Notes: generated by a model not told the origin, from the letters alone. 12,714 bases of DNA from Thauera aromatica_A (GCF_023093595.1 NZ_JALLIK010000063.1:1-12714), one strand, 5' to 3'; counted from the first letter of the stretch, positions 1-6,853 are shown. Program-made: numbers and translations.

Positions 1-228
1 GGGACGGTGTCGAACAAGCAGGGCGACCTGTGGGGCTCGTCGATCGAGCACGGCGGTGTCGGCTACTGCTGCCTGGCGGAGCTGCGCACCTACGAGACCA
101 TCGAGCAGGGCGAGCCGGCGACCCCGTTCATGGGCGACGGCGATACCGTGCGCATCGAGATGTTCGATGCGGCAGGGAAGAGCATTTTTGGTACGATCGA
201 AAATCGCGTCGTCGCGCTGAAGGCCTGA
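1..228 (+). CDS. Fumarylacetoacetate hydrolase family protein, C-terminal fragment
   Basis: The frame is open from the first base and ends at TGA 226-228, giving the last 75 residues; the start lies outside the window. The opening residues GTVSNKQGDLWGSS, followed by GYCCLAELRTYETI, TPFMGDGDTVRIEMFD and SIFGTIENRV, match the C-terminal end of the FAH fold. In this family the GTVSN segment and the late GDTVRIEM strand lie near the active site and the dimer core. Members cleave C-C bonds in beta-diketone-like acids, for example fumarylacetoacetate to fumarate plus acetoacetate at the end of the homogentisate pathway, but substrates vary. With the catalytic N-terminal half missing, the substrate cannot be assigned. 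A hairpin terminator 25 bases after the stop makes this the last gene of its transcript. Family assignment is confident; fumarylacetoacetase itself is only a possibility. Confidence 0.88.
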   Translation, partial: GTVSNKQGDLWGSSIEHGGVGYCCLAELRTYETIEQGEPATPFMGDGDTVRIEMFDAAGKSIFGTIENRVVALKA

Positions 229-252
229 GCGCATTGCGCGGTCCGGTTCCAT

Positions 253-291
253 ACGCCTGCCGGCAGCCCGAAAAAGGCTGCCGGCAGGCGT
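253..291 (+). terminator. Strong hairpin, likely terminator after the FAH-family gene
   Basis: The arms 253-268 and 276-291 are perfectly complementary over 16 bp (core GCCTGCCGGCAGCC), with a 7-base loop CGAAAAA. The right arm is followed by TTCGCGTTCG rather than a full T-run, so it is a GC-rich terminator with a weak U-tract. Its place just after a stop codon and before a gene with its own ribosome binding site supports the call. The stem is symmetric and could act in both directions. Confidence 0.75.
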
Positions 292-345
292 TCGCGTTCG
301 GCCCCGGCGTCGTTCGCCTGTCTTGTCACTTCGAGGAAATCCCAC

Positions 346-1383
346 ATGAACAAGCACACCCTGAGCTCTTTCCTGGCCGCCACGGCGATGCTGTTCGGCT
401 CCGCCGCGGCCCAGGCCGAGGAAACCATCACCCTGAAGGTCGGCCATTTCTGGCCGGCGACGGCGATGAGCCAGAAGAAGGTGCTCGAGCCGTGGTGCGA
501 CAAGATCGCCGCCGAGTCGGGCAACCGCCTGAAGTGCCAGATCTTTCCCGGCACCCAGCTCGGCGGCACGCCCGGCCAGCTCTACCAGCAGGTCGCCGAC
601 GGCGTGGCCGACATCGCATGGACGCTGCCCGGCTATACCGGAGGGCGCTTCCCGTCGATGGAGGTGTTCGACCTGCCCTTCCTGATCCGCGATGCCGAGG
701 GCGCGAGCCGGGCGGCGTGGGAATATGCGCAGCGCTTTGGCGCGAAGGAATTCGCCGCGGTCAAGCCGCTCGCCTTTCATGTACATGACGCCGGTCAGAT
801 CCACAACAACAAGCGCCCGATCGAAAAGCCGGCCGACTTCCGCGGGCTGAAGATGCGCGCGCCGACCCGCCTCACCAACCGCATGCTCGCCGAACTGGGG
901 GCGACGCCGGTGGCGATGCCGGCGCCGCAAACGCCGGAAGCGGTGTCGAAGGGGGTGGTCGACGGCTATGTGCTGCCGTGGGAGGTGATCCCGACCCTGA
1001 AGCTGCACGAGCTGACCAAGTACCACTCCGAAATGGACCCCGCCCTGCCGGCGCTGTACACCACGTCGTTCATCATCGCGATGAACAAGACCACGTACGC
1101 GAGCCTGCCCGACGACCTGAAAAAAGTGATCGACGCCAACTCCGGGGCCGATTTCTCCGCCTCGATCGGCAAGGCCTGGGACGACTCGGCCGCCGCCGCG
1201 CGCCAGCAGGCGGTCGAGCACGGCAACCGCTTCAACACCATCCCCGCCGACACCGCGGCCGAATGGCTGGCCCTCGGCGAGCGCCTCGCCGACGACTGGG
1301 CGAAGGAAATGAGCGCCAAGGGCCTGCCCGGCGAGGAAATGCTCGATACCGCGCGCAGCCTGGTGAAGAAGTACAGCAAGTAG
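346..1383 (+). CDS. TRAP transporter solute-binding protein, DctP family
   Basis: This 345-residue protein is the usual size for a DctP-type periplasmic binding protein, the extracytoplasmic receptor of a tripartite ATP-independent (Na+ or H+ driven) transporter. A Sec signal peptide covers residues 1-24 with an AQA|EE cleavage site. The segment FRGLKMRAP carries R171 at the position of the conserved arginine that salt-bridges the substrate carboxylate in this family. It is followed by the typical LGATPVAMPAPQTPEAVSKGVVDGY. Cysteines 51 and 64 could form a disulfide. GAGGA at 333-337 is the ribosome binding site, 8 bases before ATG 346. No DctQ or DctM membrane subunit is present, so the partners are elsewhere. 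The AraC-type gene follows after 40 bp on the same strand and may be co-transcribed. The ligand is unknown; a carboxylate is usual for the family. Confidence 0.93.
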   Translation: MNKHTLSSFLAATAMLFGSAAAQAEETITLKVGHFWPATAMSQKKVLEPWCDKIAAESGNRLKCQIFPGTQLGGTPGQLYQQVADGVADIAWTLPGYTGGRFPSMEVFDLPFLIRDAEGASRAAWEYAQRFGAKEFAAVKPLAFHVHDAGQIHNNKRPIEKPADFRGLKMRAPTRLTNRMLAELGATPVAMPAPQTPEAVSKGVVDGYVLPWEVIPTLKLHELTKYHSEMDPALPALYTTSFIIAMNKTTYASLPDDLKKVIDANSGADFSASIGKAWDDSAAAARQQAVEHGNRFNTIPADTAAEWLALGERLADDWAKEMSAKGLPGEEMLDTARSLVKKYSK

Positions 1384-1423
1384 GCGTGGCGCCTTCCTGT
1401 CCGGGGCGGATGGGGGTGGTCGG

Positions 1424-2395
1424 ATGAATGCCGGGCACGGTACGCCGATCCGGGACGTGGCCGAGCTGGGTCGGGAGTTGACGGCCTGGTCGGCGGTCTA
1501 TGAGCAGATGACGCCGGGCTTGTTCGAGGGTCGGGTCCGCGAAGTCTGGATCGGCCCCGGCCTCGAACTCCTGTGGGAAAAAGGCTCGCAGTCGGTGTTC
1601 ACCAGCGGTGCCAACGCGCCGGGCATGGTGTCGATCGGCGTTCCCGTGCCGCCGGGCCGGGCCGGCCTCTACTGCGGCATGCCGCTGGCCGGTGACGCCG
1701 TGACCTGCCTGCCGGGAGGGCGGGAGTTCGAGATGTTCTGCCGCGGCGGCATGGACATCGTCTCCGCGAGCGTCGCCGAGTCCTTGCTCCTGGAGGCGGC
1801 CGGGCAGGGCGGCGAGGCCTTGCGCGCGGGCTTTGCCGATGCCTGCTCGCGCGTGCTGGTGCGCCCGTCCGCGGCCGGGCGGCTGCGCCATGGCTTGCTC
1901 GAAATCCTCTGCGCGCTCGAACGCAAGCCCGAGTTGCTCGATTTCCAGGCCAGCCGTCAGGCGATGCGCGACGATGTGCTGTCGCTCGCCCTCGACCTGC
2001 TCGCGCCGGGCGCGGCGCGCGATCGATGGGCGCTCCAGCCCAGCGCCCGGGGCCGGCTGGTGCGCGGCGTGCGCGAATACGTCCTCGACCATCCGGGCGC
2101 GCCCCCTTCGGTGGCCGAGCTCTGTCACCGTTTCGGCGTGTCGCGGCGCGCCCTGCAGTATGCGTTCGAGGACCTCGCCGGCCTCGGCGTCGCACAGTTC
2201 CTGCGCTGCGTCCGGCTCAACGGCGCCCGCCGCGACTTGATCGCCGGCACCGCCGAGCCGGCGGCCGCGATCGGCGACATCGCCGCGCACTGGGGGTTCT
2301 GGCACCTGCCGAGGTTTTCCGGGTACTACCGCGGCCTGTTCGGCGAGCTGCCTTCCGTGACCCGCCGCCGGGCCGCGATGGGCGCCGGGCGCTGA
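1424..2395 (+). CDS. AraC-family transcriptional activator, EutR-like architecture
   Basis: A 323-residue regulator. The C-terminal region (about 205-315) is an AraC/XylS DNA-binding domain with two helix-turn-helix units: SVAELCHRFGVSRRALQYAFED (229-250) and IGDIAAHWGFWHL through LFGELPS (283-311). The N-terminal 200 residues are an effector/dimerization domain. As I recall EutR, the ethanolamine activator, several segments resemble it: the AWSAVYEQMTPGLFEG start, the GLELLWEKGSQ segment, the LPGGREFEMF segment, and REYVLDHPGAP before the first helix-turn-helix. ATG 1424 sits behind a G-rich stretch (GGGGGTGGTCGG) that gives a modest ribosome binding site. It lies directly upstream of an amine oxidase module in the same orientation, so an amine or its aldehyde is a reasonable effector, but that is inference. 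EutR-like proteins also control alcohol and aldehyde metabolism in other bacteria. No terminator is evident after it. Confidence 0.9.
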   Translation: MNAGHGTPIRDVAELGRELTAWSAVYEQMTPGLFEGRVREVWIGPGLELLWEKGSQSVFTSGANAPGMVSIGVPVPPGRAGLYCGMPLAGDAVTCLPGGREFEMFCRGGMDIVSASVAESLLLEAAGQGGEALRAGFADACSRVLVRPSAAGRLRHGLLEILCALERKPELLDFQASRQAMRDDVLSLALDLLAPGAARDRWALQPSARGRLVRGVREYVLDHPGAPPSVAELCHRFGVSRRALQYAFEDLAGLGVAQFLRCVRLNGARRDLIAGTAEPAAAIGDIAAHWGFWHLPRFSGYYRGLFGELPSVTRRRAAMGAGR

Positions 2396-2689
2396 GCCGA
2401 AGGTCGTGACGGCGGCCTCCGCGGCCACCTCCGAGGTTTCCGCCGCGGCGCCCGTCTTCCCTCGATCCGGCGTCGCCGCCGTGCATTTTCGCGCCGCCCG
2501 CCGCAGATCCGCGCCCCCTCCCGGCGGGTAGCGGGGAGTGTGCGGTGCAGCATGAATTCCTGCCGAAAGTGGATAACGGGCGGGCGCGGGCGCGTCCTAG
2601 ACTGTCTCCCGGGTGGCCCTCGGGCCCCCGCATCGCTTGGAAACGAACCGCCGCGCCCGATCGTGGCGGTCAATGAGGAGACAGCCGGC
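2396..2689 (+). promoter_or_regulatory. Intergenic region upstream of the amine oxidase, with a -10-like TAGACT
   Basis: A 294-bp gene-free stretch. It starts with GC-rich sequence that folds weakly (for example CCCGCCG 2497-2503 with CGGCGGG 2522-2528, far apart), and I see no convincing terminator. From 2540 it becomes less GC-rich. TAGACT at 2598-2603 matches four of six bases of a sigma70 -10 box, but 16-18 bp upstream there is no acceptable -35. That is common in promoters that need an AraC-type activator. GAGGAG at 2675-2680 is the ribosome binding site for ATG 2690. The promoter call is weak. Confidence 0.3.
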
Positions 2690-4216
2690 ATGAACATTCC
2701 GCCACCGCGCAGCCGGGGGGCGGGCGACCCCGCCGCTCCTGCCGCCACTGCGACCCCGCCGGAGCTTGGCGTCGGGACGCCCGATCCTTCCCGCCGCCGC
2801 TTCTTCAAGACTGCGGCGGTCACTGCCGCAGCCACCGCGCTGCCGCTTTCCGCACATGCGGCGACGAGTGCACCACGGAGTGCGCCAGGAGATGCCCGCT
2901 ACGACGTCGCCGTCATCGGCGGCGGCTTTGCCGGGGTCACCGCGGCGCGCGAGCTGGCGCAGCGGGGAGCGAAGGTGGTATTGCTCGAGGCGCGCAACCG
3001 CCTCGGCGGGCGGACCTTCTATTCGAATTTCGGCGACAAGAAGGTCGAGCTCGGGGGGACCTGGATCCACTACTCCCAGCCCCATGTGTGGGCGGAAGTG
3101 ATGCGCTACGGCATGGAGATCGCCGAGTCGCCGGGCGTCGCCCACCCCGAGCGGGTGTTGTGGATGTCGGCAGGCAAGGTGCTGGAGATCCCGGTGATGG
3201 AGAACTGGGCCCTGCTCGAGGATGCGCTCAAGCGCTTTCACGCCGATACCGGCAAGGTCTTCGCGCGCCCCTTCGTCCCCGGCTTGTCGGCCGCGGGGCG
3301 CGCCCTCGACCACTTGTCGATCGCCGACCGCATGGCGCAGATCGAGATGAGCCCGGCCCAGCGCGACCTGATGAACGCGATGATGGCGACCAACTGCCAC
3401 GGCCGCATCGACACCGCCGCCTATACCGAGATGCTGCGCTGGTGGTCGCTGGTCGATGGCGATGCGGCCCGGCTGCTGTACAGCTGCGCGCGTTACAAGC
3501 TCGAGGACGGCACTGCGGCGCTGATCGAACGGATGGTGGAAGACGGCGGCTTCGAGACCCGGCTGGCGACGGCGGTTGCCGAAGTCAAGCAGTCGGCCAC
3601 CGGCGTGACGCTGGTCACCGAAGAGGACGCGCGCATCGACGCGCGCTACGCCGTCCTCAGCGTGCCGGTCAACACCACGGGGATGATCGAGTTCTCCCCG
3701 CCGCTGCGCGCCGCCAAGCAGGCGATGGCGAAAGAGCACCATGCTGGCAAGGGGCACAAGCTGTACCTGAAGGTCAGGGGGCGGTTGGAGACGCTGCTCT
3801 TCTTCGCCCCCGAGACCGAGCTGTTCACGATGGTGTTCACCGAGCAGGCCGGCGAGGAGGGCGGCGTGCTGGTGGCTTTCGGTCCGCCCGCCGGCGGCAA
3901 GATCGACCTCAACGACCCGAAAGCGGTGGAGCCGTTCATCCGCAGGTTCCTGCCCCACCTGACGGTGGAGCAGGTGCTGGGCTACGACTGGGCGCTCGAT
4001 CCCTATTCCCAGGGCACCTGGTGCACCTATCGGCCGAAGCAGTTCGGCGCCTATCTGGACGATCTGCGCGCACGTGAGGGGCGGCTGTTCTTCGCCGGCG
4101 CCGACATCGCCACCGGCTGGCGCGGCTTCATCGACGGTGCGATCGAGTCCGGCCTGCAGGTCGGGCAGGCGGTGGCCGCCGAGCTGCGCCGCGAGGGCCG
4201 GGGCAGGAGCGCGTGA
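2690..4216 (+). CDS. Tat-exported FAD-dependent amine oxidase/dehydrogenase (MAO/NicA2-like)
   Basis: A 508-residue flavin amine oxidase. ATG 2690 is chosen because GAGGAG lies 9 bases upstream; the frame is open to 2540, but that earlier ATG has no comparable site. Residues 34-40, SRRRFFK, form a twin-arginine motif, followed by a hydrophobic stretch and AHA|A cleavage near residue 57, so the folded flavoprotein should be periplasmic. The n-region before the arginines is long (33 residues, rich in Pro and Ala). The Rossmann FAD motif is GGGFAG (77-82), with LLEARNRLGGRT behind it. K357 aligns with the conserved flavin-N5 lysine of monoamine oxidases. Near the C-terminus, GTWCTY places T443 where MAO-B has its FAD-linking cysteine, so FAD should be non-covalent. 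W444 and F480 occupy the aromatic-cage positions, and FFAGADIATGWRGFIDGA is the closing FAD motif. The overlapping cytochrome c gene suggests electrons go to cytochrome rather than O2. The substrate is unknown; a polyamine, aryl-alkyl amine or cyclic amine is possible. Confidence 0.92.
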   Translation: MNIPPPRSRGAGDPAAPAATATPPELGVGTPDPSRRRFFKTAAVTAAATALPLSAHAATSAPRSAPGDARYDVAVIGGGFAGVTAARELAQRGAKVVLLEARNRLGGRTFYSNFGDKKVELGGTWIHYSQPHVWAEVMRYGMEIAESPGVAHPERVLWMSAGKVLEIPVMENWALLEDALKRFHADTGKVFARPFVPGLSAAGRALDHLSIADRMAQIEMSPAQRDLMNAMMATNCHGRIDTAAYTEMLRWWSLVDGDAARLLYSCARYKLEDGTAALIERMVEDGGFETRLATAVAEVKQSATGVTLVTEEDARIDARYAVLSVPVNTTGMIEFSPPLRAAKQAMAKEHHAGKGHKLYLKVRGRLETLLFFAPETELFTMVFTEQAGEEGGVLVAFGPPAGGKIDLNDPKAVEPFIRRFLPHLTVEQVLGYDWALDPYSQGTWCTYRPKQFGAYLDDLRAREGRLFFAGADIATGWRGFIDGAIESGLQVGQAVAAELRREGRGRSA

Positions 4217-4602
4217 TGGCGATGACGACGAATATCCGCCGCCGCGCGGCGGCGGTGGTCCTTTGCGGGCTGGCGGCCGCCGTGCAGGCGGCGGGCGAGG
4301 GGACGACAGGCGAGGGGGCCGCGTTCGTGCAGTGCGCGCCCTGCCACGCGGTGAGTGCGGGCGGGGCGCACGGAGTCGGGCCCAACCTCTACGGCGTGTT
4401 CGGCGGCGATATCGCCGCCGCCCCCGGCTTCGTCTTTTCGCGCGCACTGAAAAAACGCCCAGGGCGCTGGACCGAAGCCGAACTGCACCAGTGGCTGGAA
4501 GATCCGCAGGCCTACGCGCCGGGCACCAAGATGGCCTATGCCGGGCTGAAGGATCCCGTGGCGCGCCAGGCGGTGATCGATTACCTCGAGGCCCGGCGCT
4601 GA
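4216..4602 (+). CDS. Small periplasmic class I cytochrome c, probable electron acceptor of the oxidase
   Basis: A 128-residue protein. ATG 4216 overlaps the oxidase stop as TGATG, and AGGAG at 4205-4209 lies 6 bases ahead. That favours this start over GTG 4213 and predicts translational coupling. A Sec signal covers residues 1-25 (RRR, hydrophobic core, QAA). One haem site CAPCH (40-44) and the axial methionine M106 in GTKMAYAGLKDP, with GVGPNLYGVFG between, give a mono-haem class I cytochrome like mitochondrial cytochrome c. Its position fits a dedicated acceptor for the flavoenzyme, passing electrons to the terminal oxidase. The NicA2/CycN pair in nicotine-degrading Pseudomonas is the known precedent. 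Family assignment is firm; the partnership is inferred from gene overlap and shared compartment. Confidence 0.93.
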   Translation: MAMTTNIRRRAAAVVLCGLAAAVQAAGEGTTGEGAAFVQCAPCHAVSAGGAHGVGPNLYGVFGGDIAAAPGFVFSRALKKRPGRWTEAELHQWLEDPQAYAPGTKMAYAGLKDPVARQAVIDYLEARR

Positions 4603-4661
4603 GGCGCCCGGGCAAAGCCGATTTTTCCCGATCAACGGCCGTTCCCGGCCCGGAGGAGCTC

Positions 4662-5114
4662 ATGAAATTCCCCACCCTATCCGCCTTGCTTGCCGCCTGC
4701 GCACTGTCGAGCGCGGCGATCGCCGACGATGCCGCTGATTTCGATGCCGCGCTCGCAGAGCGCTATCGCGCGGTCGAAGCGGCGATCGAGGCGCGCGACG
4801 GCGCGCGCTGGTTCCGCGAGCTCTACGACGACGACATCGTGCTGACCGGCGAAGGGAGTCCGGCGGCGGTCCGTGGGCGCGCGGCGCTGATGCCGGTGAT
4901 CGCCGAGATCGTCAGGACCACGCGCAGCTGCACCTTGACTCCCGACCCGGCGCGCGGCCAGTCCGGCGCGCTGGGCTATTCGTTCGTGACCTACGACTGC
5001 GCGCCGGACGATGCCTCCGCGCCCCGTTACCAGGTGCGGGCGTTGTTCGTCTGGGCGCGCAAGGCGCCGGGCTGGCGGGTGGTGGCGGAAACCTACCTGA
5101 TGGGGCGGATGTAA
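4662..5114 (+). CDS. Exported NTF2-like (SnoaL/DUF4440-type) small protein
   Basis: A 150-residue protein starting at ATG 4662 behind a strong ribosome binding site, GGAGGAG (4652-4658); longer in-frame extensions upstream overlap the cytochrome gene and are rejected. Residues 1-21 are a Sec signal (AIA|DD). The mature part has the cone-shaped alpha+beta order of NTF2-like proteins: a helix FDAALAERYRAVEAAIEARDGARWF, then YDDDIVLTGEGSPAAVRGRAAL, then beta strands ending in WRVVAETYLMGRM. C90 and C113 may form a disulfide. These folds serve as small-molecule binding proteins, isomerases or hydrolases, and no catalytic residues can be named. It lies 59 bp after the cytochrome gene and before a hairpin, so it is probably the last gene of the oxidase operon, perhaps handling the imine or aldehyde product. 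The specific function is unknown. Confidence 0.78.
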   Translation: MKFPTLSALLAACALSSAAIADDAADFDAALAERYRAVEAAIEARDGARWFRELYDDDIVLTGEGSPAAVRGRAALMPVIAEIVRTTRSCTLTPDPARGQSGALGYSFVTYDCAPDDASAPRYQVRALFVWARKAPGWRVVAETYLMGRM

Positions 5115-5118
5115 GGCG

Positions 5119-5156
5119 GCGGTCGCGCCGGCAGTGACAGTGCCGTGCGCGACCGC
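5119..5156 (+). terminator. Hairpin terminator after the amine oxidase module
   Basis: Lower stem GCGGTCGCGC (5119-5128) pairs perfectly with GCGCGACCGC (5147-5156). Upper stem CGGCA (5129-5133) pairs with TGCCG (5141-5145), with T5146 bulged and loop GTGACAG. The stem begins 4 bases after the stop codon. The downstream sequence TGTTGGCG is a poor U-tract, so termination may be partial. Confidence 0.6.
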
Positions 5157-5397
5157 TGTTGGCGGGCTGTATCGGGTCCGCTACAACTGCGCACAAATCG
5201 GCACATTTCACCAAAAGGCGGTTTACACCGCGGGTCTAGTCTAGCGGCATTCACCGGTCCGCAAGGCTGGCGAAGAGGACGAAAGGGGACGAAGAGGACG
5301 ACGTTCATCGGGGCGACGTTCATCGCCGACGGGCGGGGAGGGTGCCGGCACATGCCGGCTCTCGTCCGAACAAAATCCAAGAGAAGAGGAGACATCC
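5157..5397 (+). promoter_or_regulatory. Promoter and leader of the DUF1329 cluster, with several repeats
   Basis: A gene-free stretch of about 280 bp from the previous stop, which includes the hairpin at 5119-5156. GCACAAAT (5191-5198) and GCACATTT (5201-5208) form a direct repeat with a 10-bp period, one helical turn. GCGGTTTACACCGC (5218-5231) is an imperfect palindrome. TAGTCT at 5237-5242 is a poor -10 candidate without a matching -35, so the repeats would sit where a class II activator binds. The leader then holds two pairs of 12-base direct repeats: CGAAGAGGACGA at 5271 and 5290, and CGACGTTCATCG at 5299 and 5314. A short inverted pair GCCGGCA/TGCCGGC lies at 5344-5359. GAGGAG (5386-5391) is the ribosome binding site for 5398. 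An operon promoter here is likely; the exact boxes are uncertain. Confidence 0.45.
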
Positions 5398-6765
5398 ATG
5401 AAGTTCTTCAAGCTGACTGCGCTCGCCTGCGCATTGCTGGCCGGGCCTGCCGCCCAGGCTGCCGATGCCGCCAGCCTGGGCAAGGAGCTCACCCCGCTCG
5501 GTGGTGAACGTGCGGCCAACCGCGACGGCAGCATCCCGGCGTGGGATGAGGGCGGCGCGCTGAAGCCGGGCTGGACCTACGGCCAGCCGCGGGTCGACTT
5601 CTTCAAGTACAAGGACGACAAGCCGCTGTTCACGATCGACGCCTCGAATGCCGACAAGTACGCCGACAAGCTCAGCGAAGGCCAGATCGCGGTGATGAAG
5701 GCGTTCAAGAACTACAAGCTGGAGGTCTATCCGAGCCGCCGCTACTGCTCGTCGCCCGATTTCGTCCAGGCCAACACCAAGGCCAACGTCGGCGCCGCGA
5801 AGATCGGCGCCGACGGCTGGAGCCTGGCCGAAGCCACCGTGCCCGGCGTCCCCTTCCCGCTGCCCAAGAGCGGCATCGAAGTGCTGTGGAACGCCAAGAT
5901 GAAGTACGTCGGGGTGGGTCTCGACATGAAGGCGCTGTGGATCATGCTCTCGCCGCGCAGCAGCGGGGGCGACTGGGTCGAGGCCGGCTCCACCCAGGCC
6001 TATTACTATCCGTGGGGCAAGAAGGGTTCGCACAAGCTGAGCGAGCTGCCGCCGGTGGAGTACCACACCTACTTCAACTACACCTCGCCGACCGCGCTCG
6101 CCGGACAGGCGCTGATCGTCAGCTCCTACCTCAACAAGACCAGCGACGTCTTCTACTACTTCCCCGGCCAGCGCCGCGTGCGCCGCATGCCGAGCTACTC
6201 CTACGACGCGCCGCAGGTCGGCTTCGAGAACCAGTACACGCTCGATGAGCCGCGCGTGTTCAACGGCACGCCCGACCGCTTCGACTGGAAGCTGGTGGGC
6301 AAGAAGGAGATGTACATCGGCTACGGCGGCTTCGGCATGTACGACCCCAACGTCGATCGCCGCAAGGTCATCACCGCCGACGGCGTCGATCCGAAGGCGA
6401 CGCGCTACGAGCTGCACCGGGTGTGGGTGGTGGAAGCGACGGTGAAGGACGGCGTGCGTCACGTCGCGCCGAAGCGCCGCTTCTACTTCGACGAGGACTC
6501 GTGGTCGCTGATGGCCGCCGAGGACTACGATGCCCAGGGCAAACTGTGGAAAATGCGCGAGAGCTTCGTGATCCCGGTCGCCGAGACCGGCTCCTGCGAC
6601 AACCCGGCCTTCGTCCAGTACGACCTCAACTCCGGACGGGTGCTGTTCGATCAGGCCGGCATGGGCGCCGGCAAGGACATGTCGTGGTCGGTCGAGGCCG
6701 ACGATCCGAAGTTCAAGGACGCGTTCTACACCCCCGACAACCTGCGCGCGATCAGCGACCGCTGA
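5398..6765 (+). CDS. DUF1329 family periplasmic protein
   Basis: A 455-residue protein, the usual size for the family. Residues 1-21 are a Sec signal (AQA|AD). The mature N-terminus LGKELTPLGGERAANRDGSIPAWDEG is a typical DUF1329 opening, and the rest is rich in aromatic residues and beta strands (for example FYYFPGQRRVRRMPSYSYDAP, WKLVGKKEMYIGYGGFGMY and RRFYFDEDSWSLMAAEDYDAQG). Two cysteines remain after cleavage, C117 and C400. There is no lipobox, so it should be soluble in the periplasm. The fold is considered related to LolA/LolB, which carry lipid moieties across the periplasm, so binding a hydrophobic ligand is a reasonable inference, not a demonstrated function. It opens a cluster with a DUF1302 barrel, an RND transporter and a YCF48 propeller, a set I recall seeing together near degradative genes in proteobacteria. 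Family call is firm. Confidence 0.9.
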   Translation: MKFFKLTALACALLAGPAAQAADAASLGKELTPLGGERAANRDGSIPAWDEGGALKPGWTYGQPRVDFFKYKDDKPLFTIDASNADKYADKLSEGQIAVMKAFKNYKLEVYPSRRYCSSPDFVQANTKANVGAAKIGADGWSLAEATVPGVPFPLPKSGIEVLWNAKMKYVGVGLDMKALWIMLSPRSSGGDWVEAGSTQAYYYPWGKKGSHKLSELPPVEYHTYFNYTSPTALAGQALIVSSYLNKTSDVFYYFPGQRRVRRMPSYSYDAPQVGFENQYTLDEPRVFNGTPDRFDWKLVGKKEMYIGYGGFGMYDPNVDRRKVITADGVDPKATRYELHRVWVVEATVKDGVRHVAPKRRFYFDEDSWSLMAAEDYDAQGKLWKMRESFVIPVAETGSCDNPAFVQYDLNSGRVLFDQAGMGAGKDMSWSVEADDPKFKDAFYTPDNLRAISDR

Positions 6766-6853
6766 GCGCCGGCCCTTTCCTTCCTGAACCTCACCCGAGC
6801 TTCCTCGCCGCGGCCGCCATCCGGCCCGGCGGGCCGCTCTGCGGAGAACGATC

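Noticed and set aside
1232..2428. Long - strand open frame of 398 codons opposite the AraC-type gene
   Set aside because: It is rich in Arg, Gly, Ala and His with no recognizable domain, and the opposite frame encodes a clear EutR-like regulator. It is a high-GC shadow.
2540..2689. Earlier in-frame ATG for the amine oxidase
   Set aside because: It would add 50 residues without a matching ribosome binding site and push the Tat motif to residue 84. GAGGAG at 2675-2680 supports 2690.
4074..4661. Upstream extension of the NTF2-like protein frame
   Set aside because: The extension overlaps the oxidase and cytochrome genes and is Arg/Pro/Gly-rich. A strong ribosome binding site and signal peptide mark the start at 4662.
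2597..4675. Long - strand open frame of 692 codons across the amine oxidase and cytochrome genes
   Set aside because: It spans two convincing + strand genes with known motifs and has low-complexity Arg/Pro/Gly composition. It is an antisense shadow.
5199..5213. Possible sigma54 -24 element (CGGCAC) upstream of the DUF1329 gene
   Set aside because: The required GC-containing -12 element (TTGC) is absent at the correct distance; the sequence there is TTTCACC.
5145..5507. + strand open frame of 120 codons across the leader of the DUF1329 gene
   Set aside because: It has no good ribosome binding site, runs into the DUF1329 gene in another frame, and has no recognizable domain.
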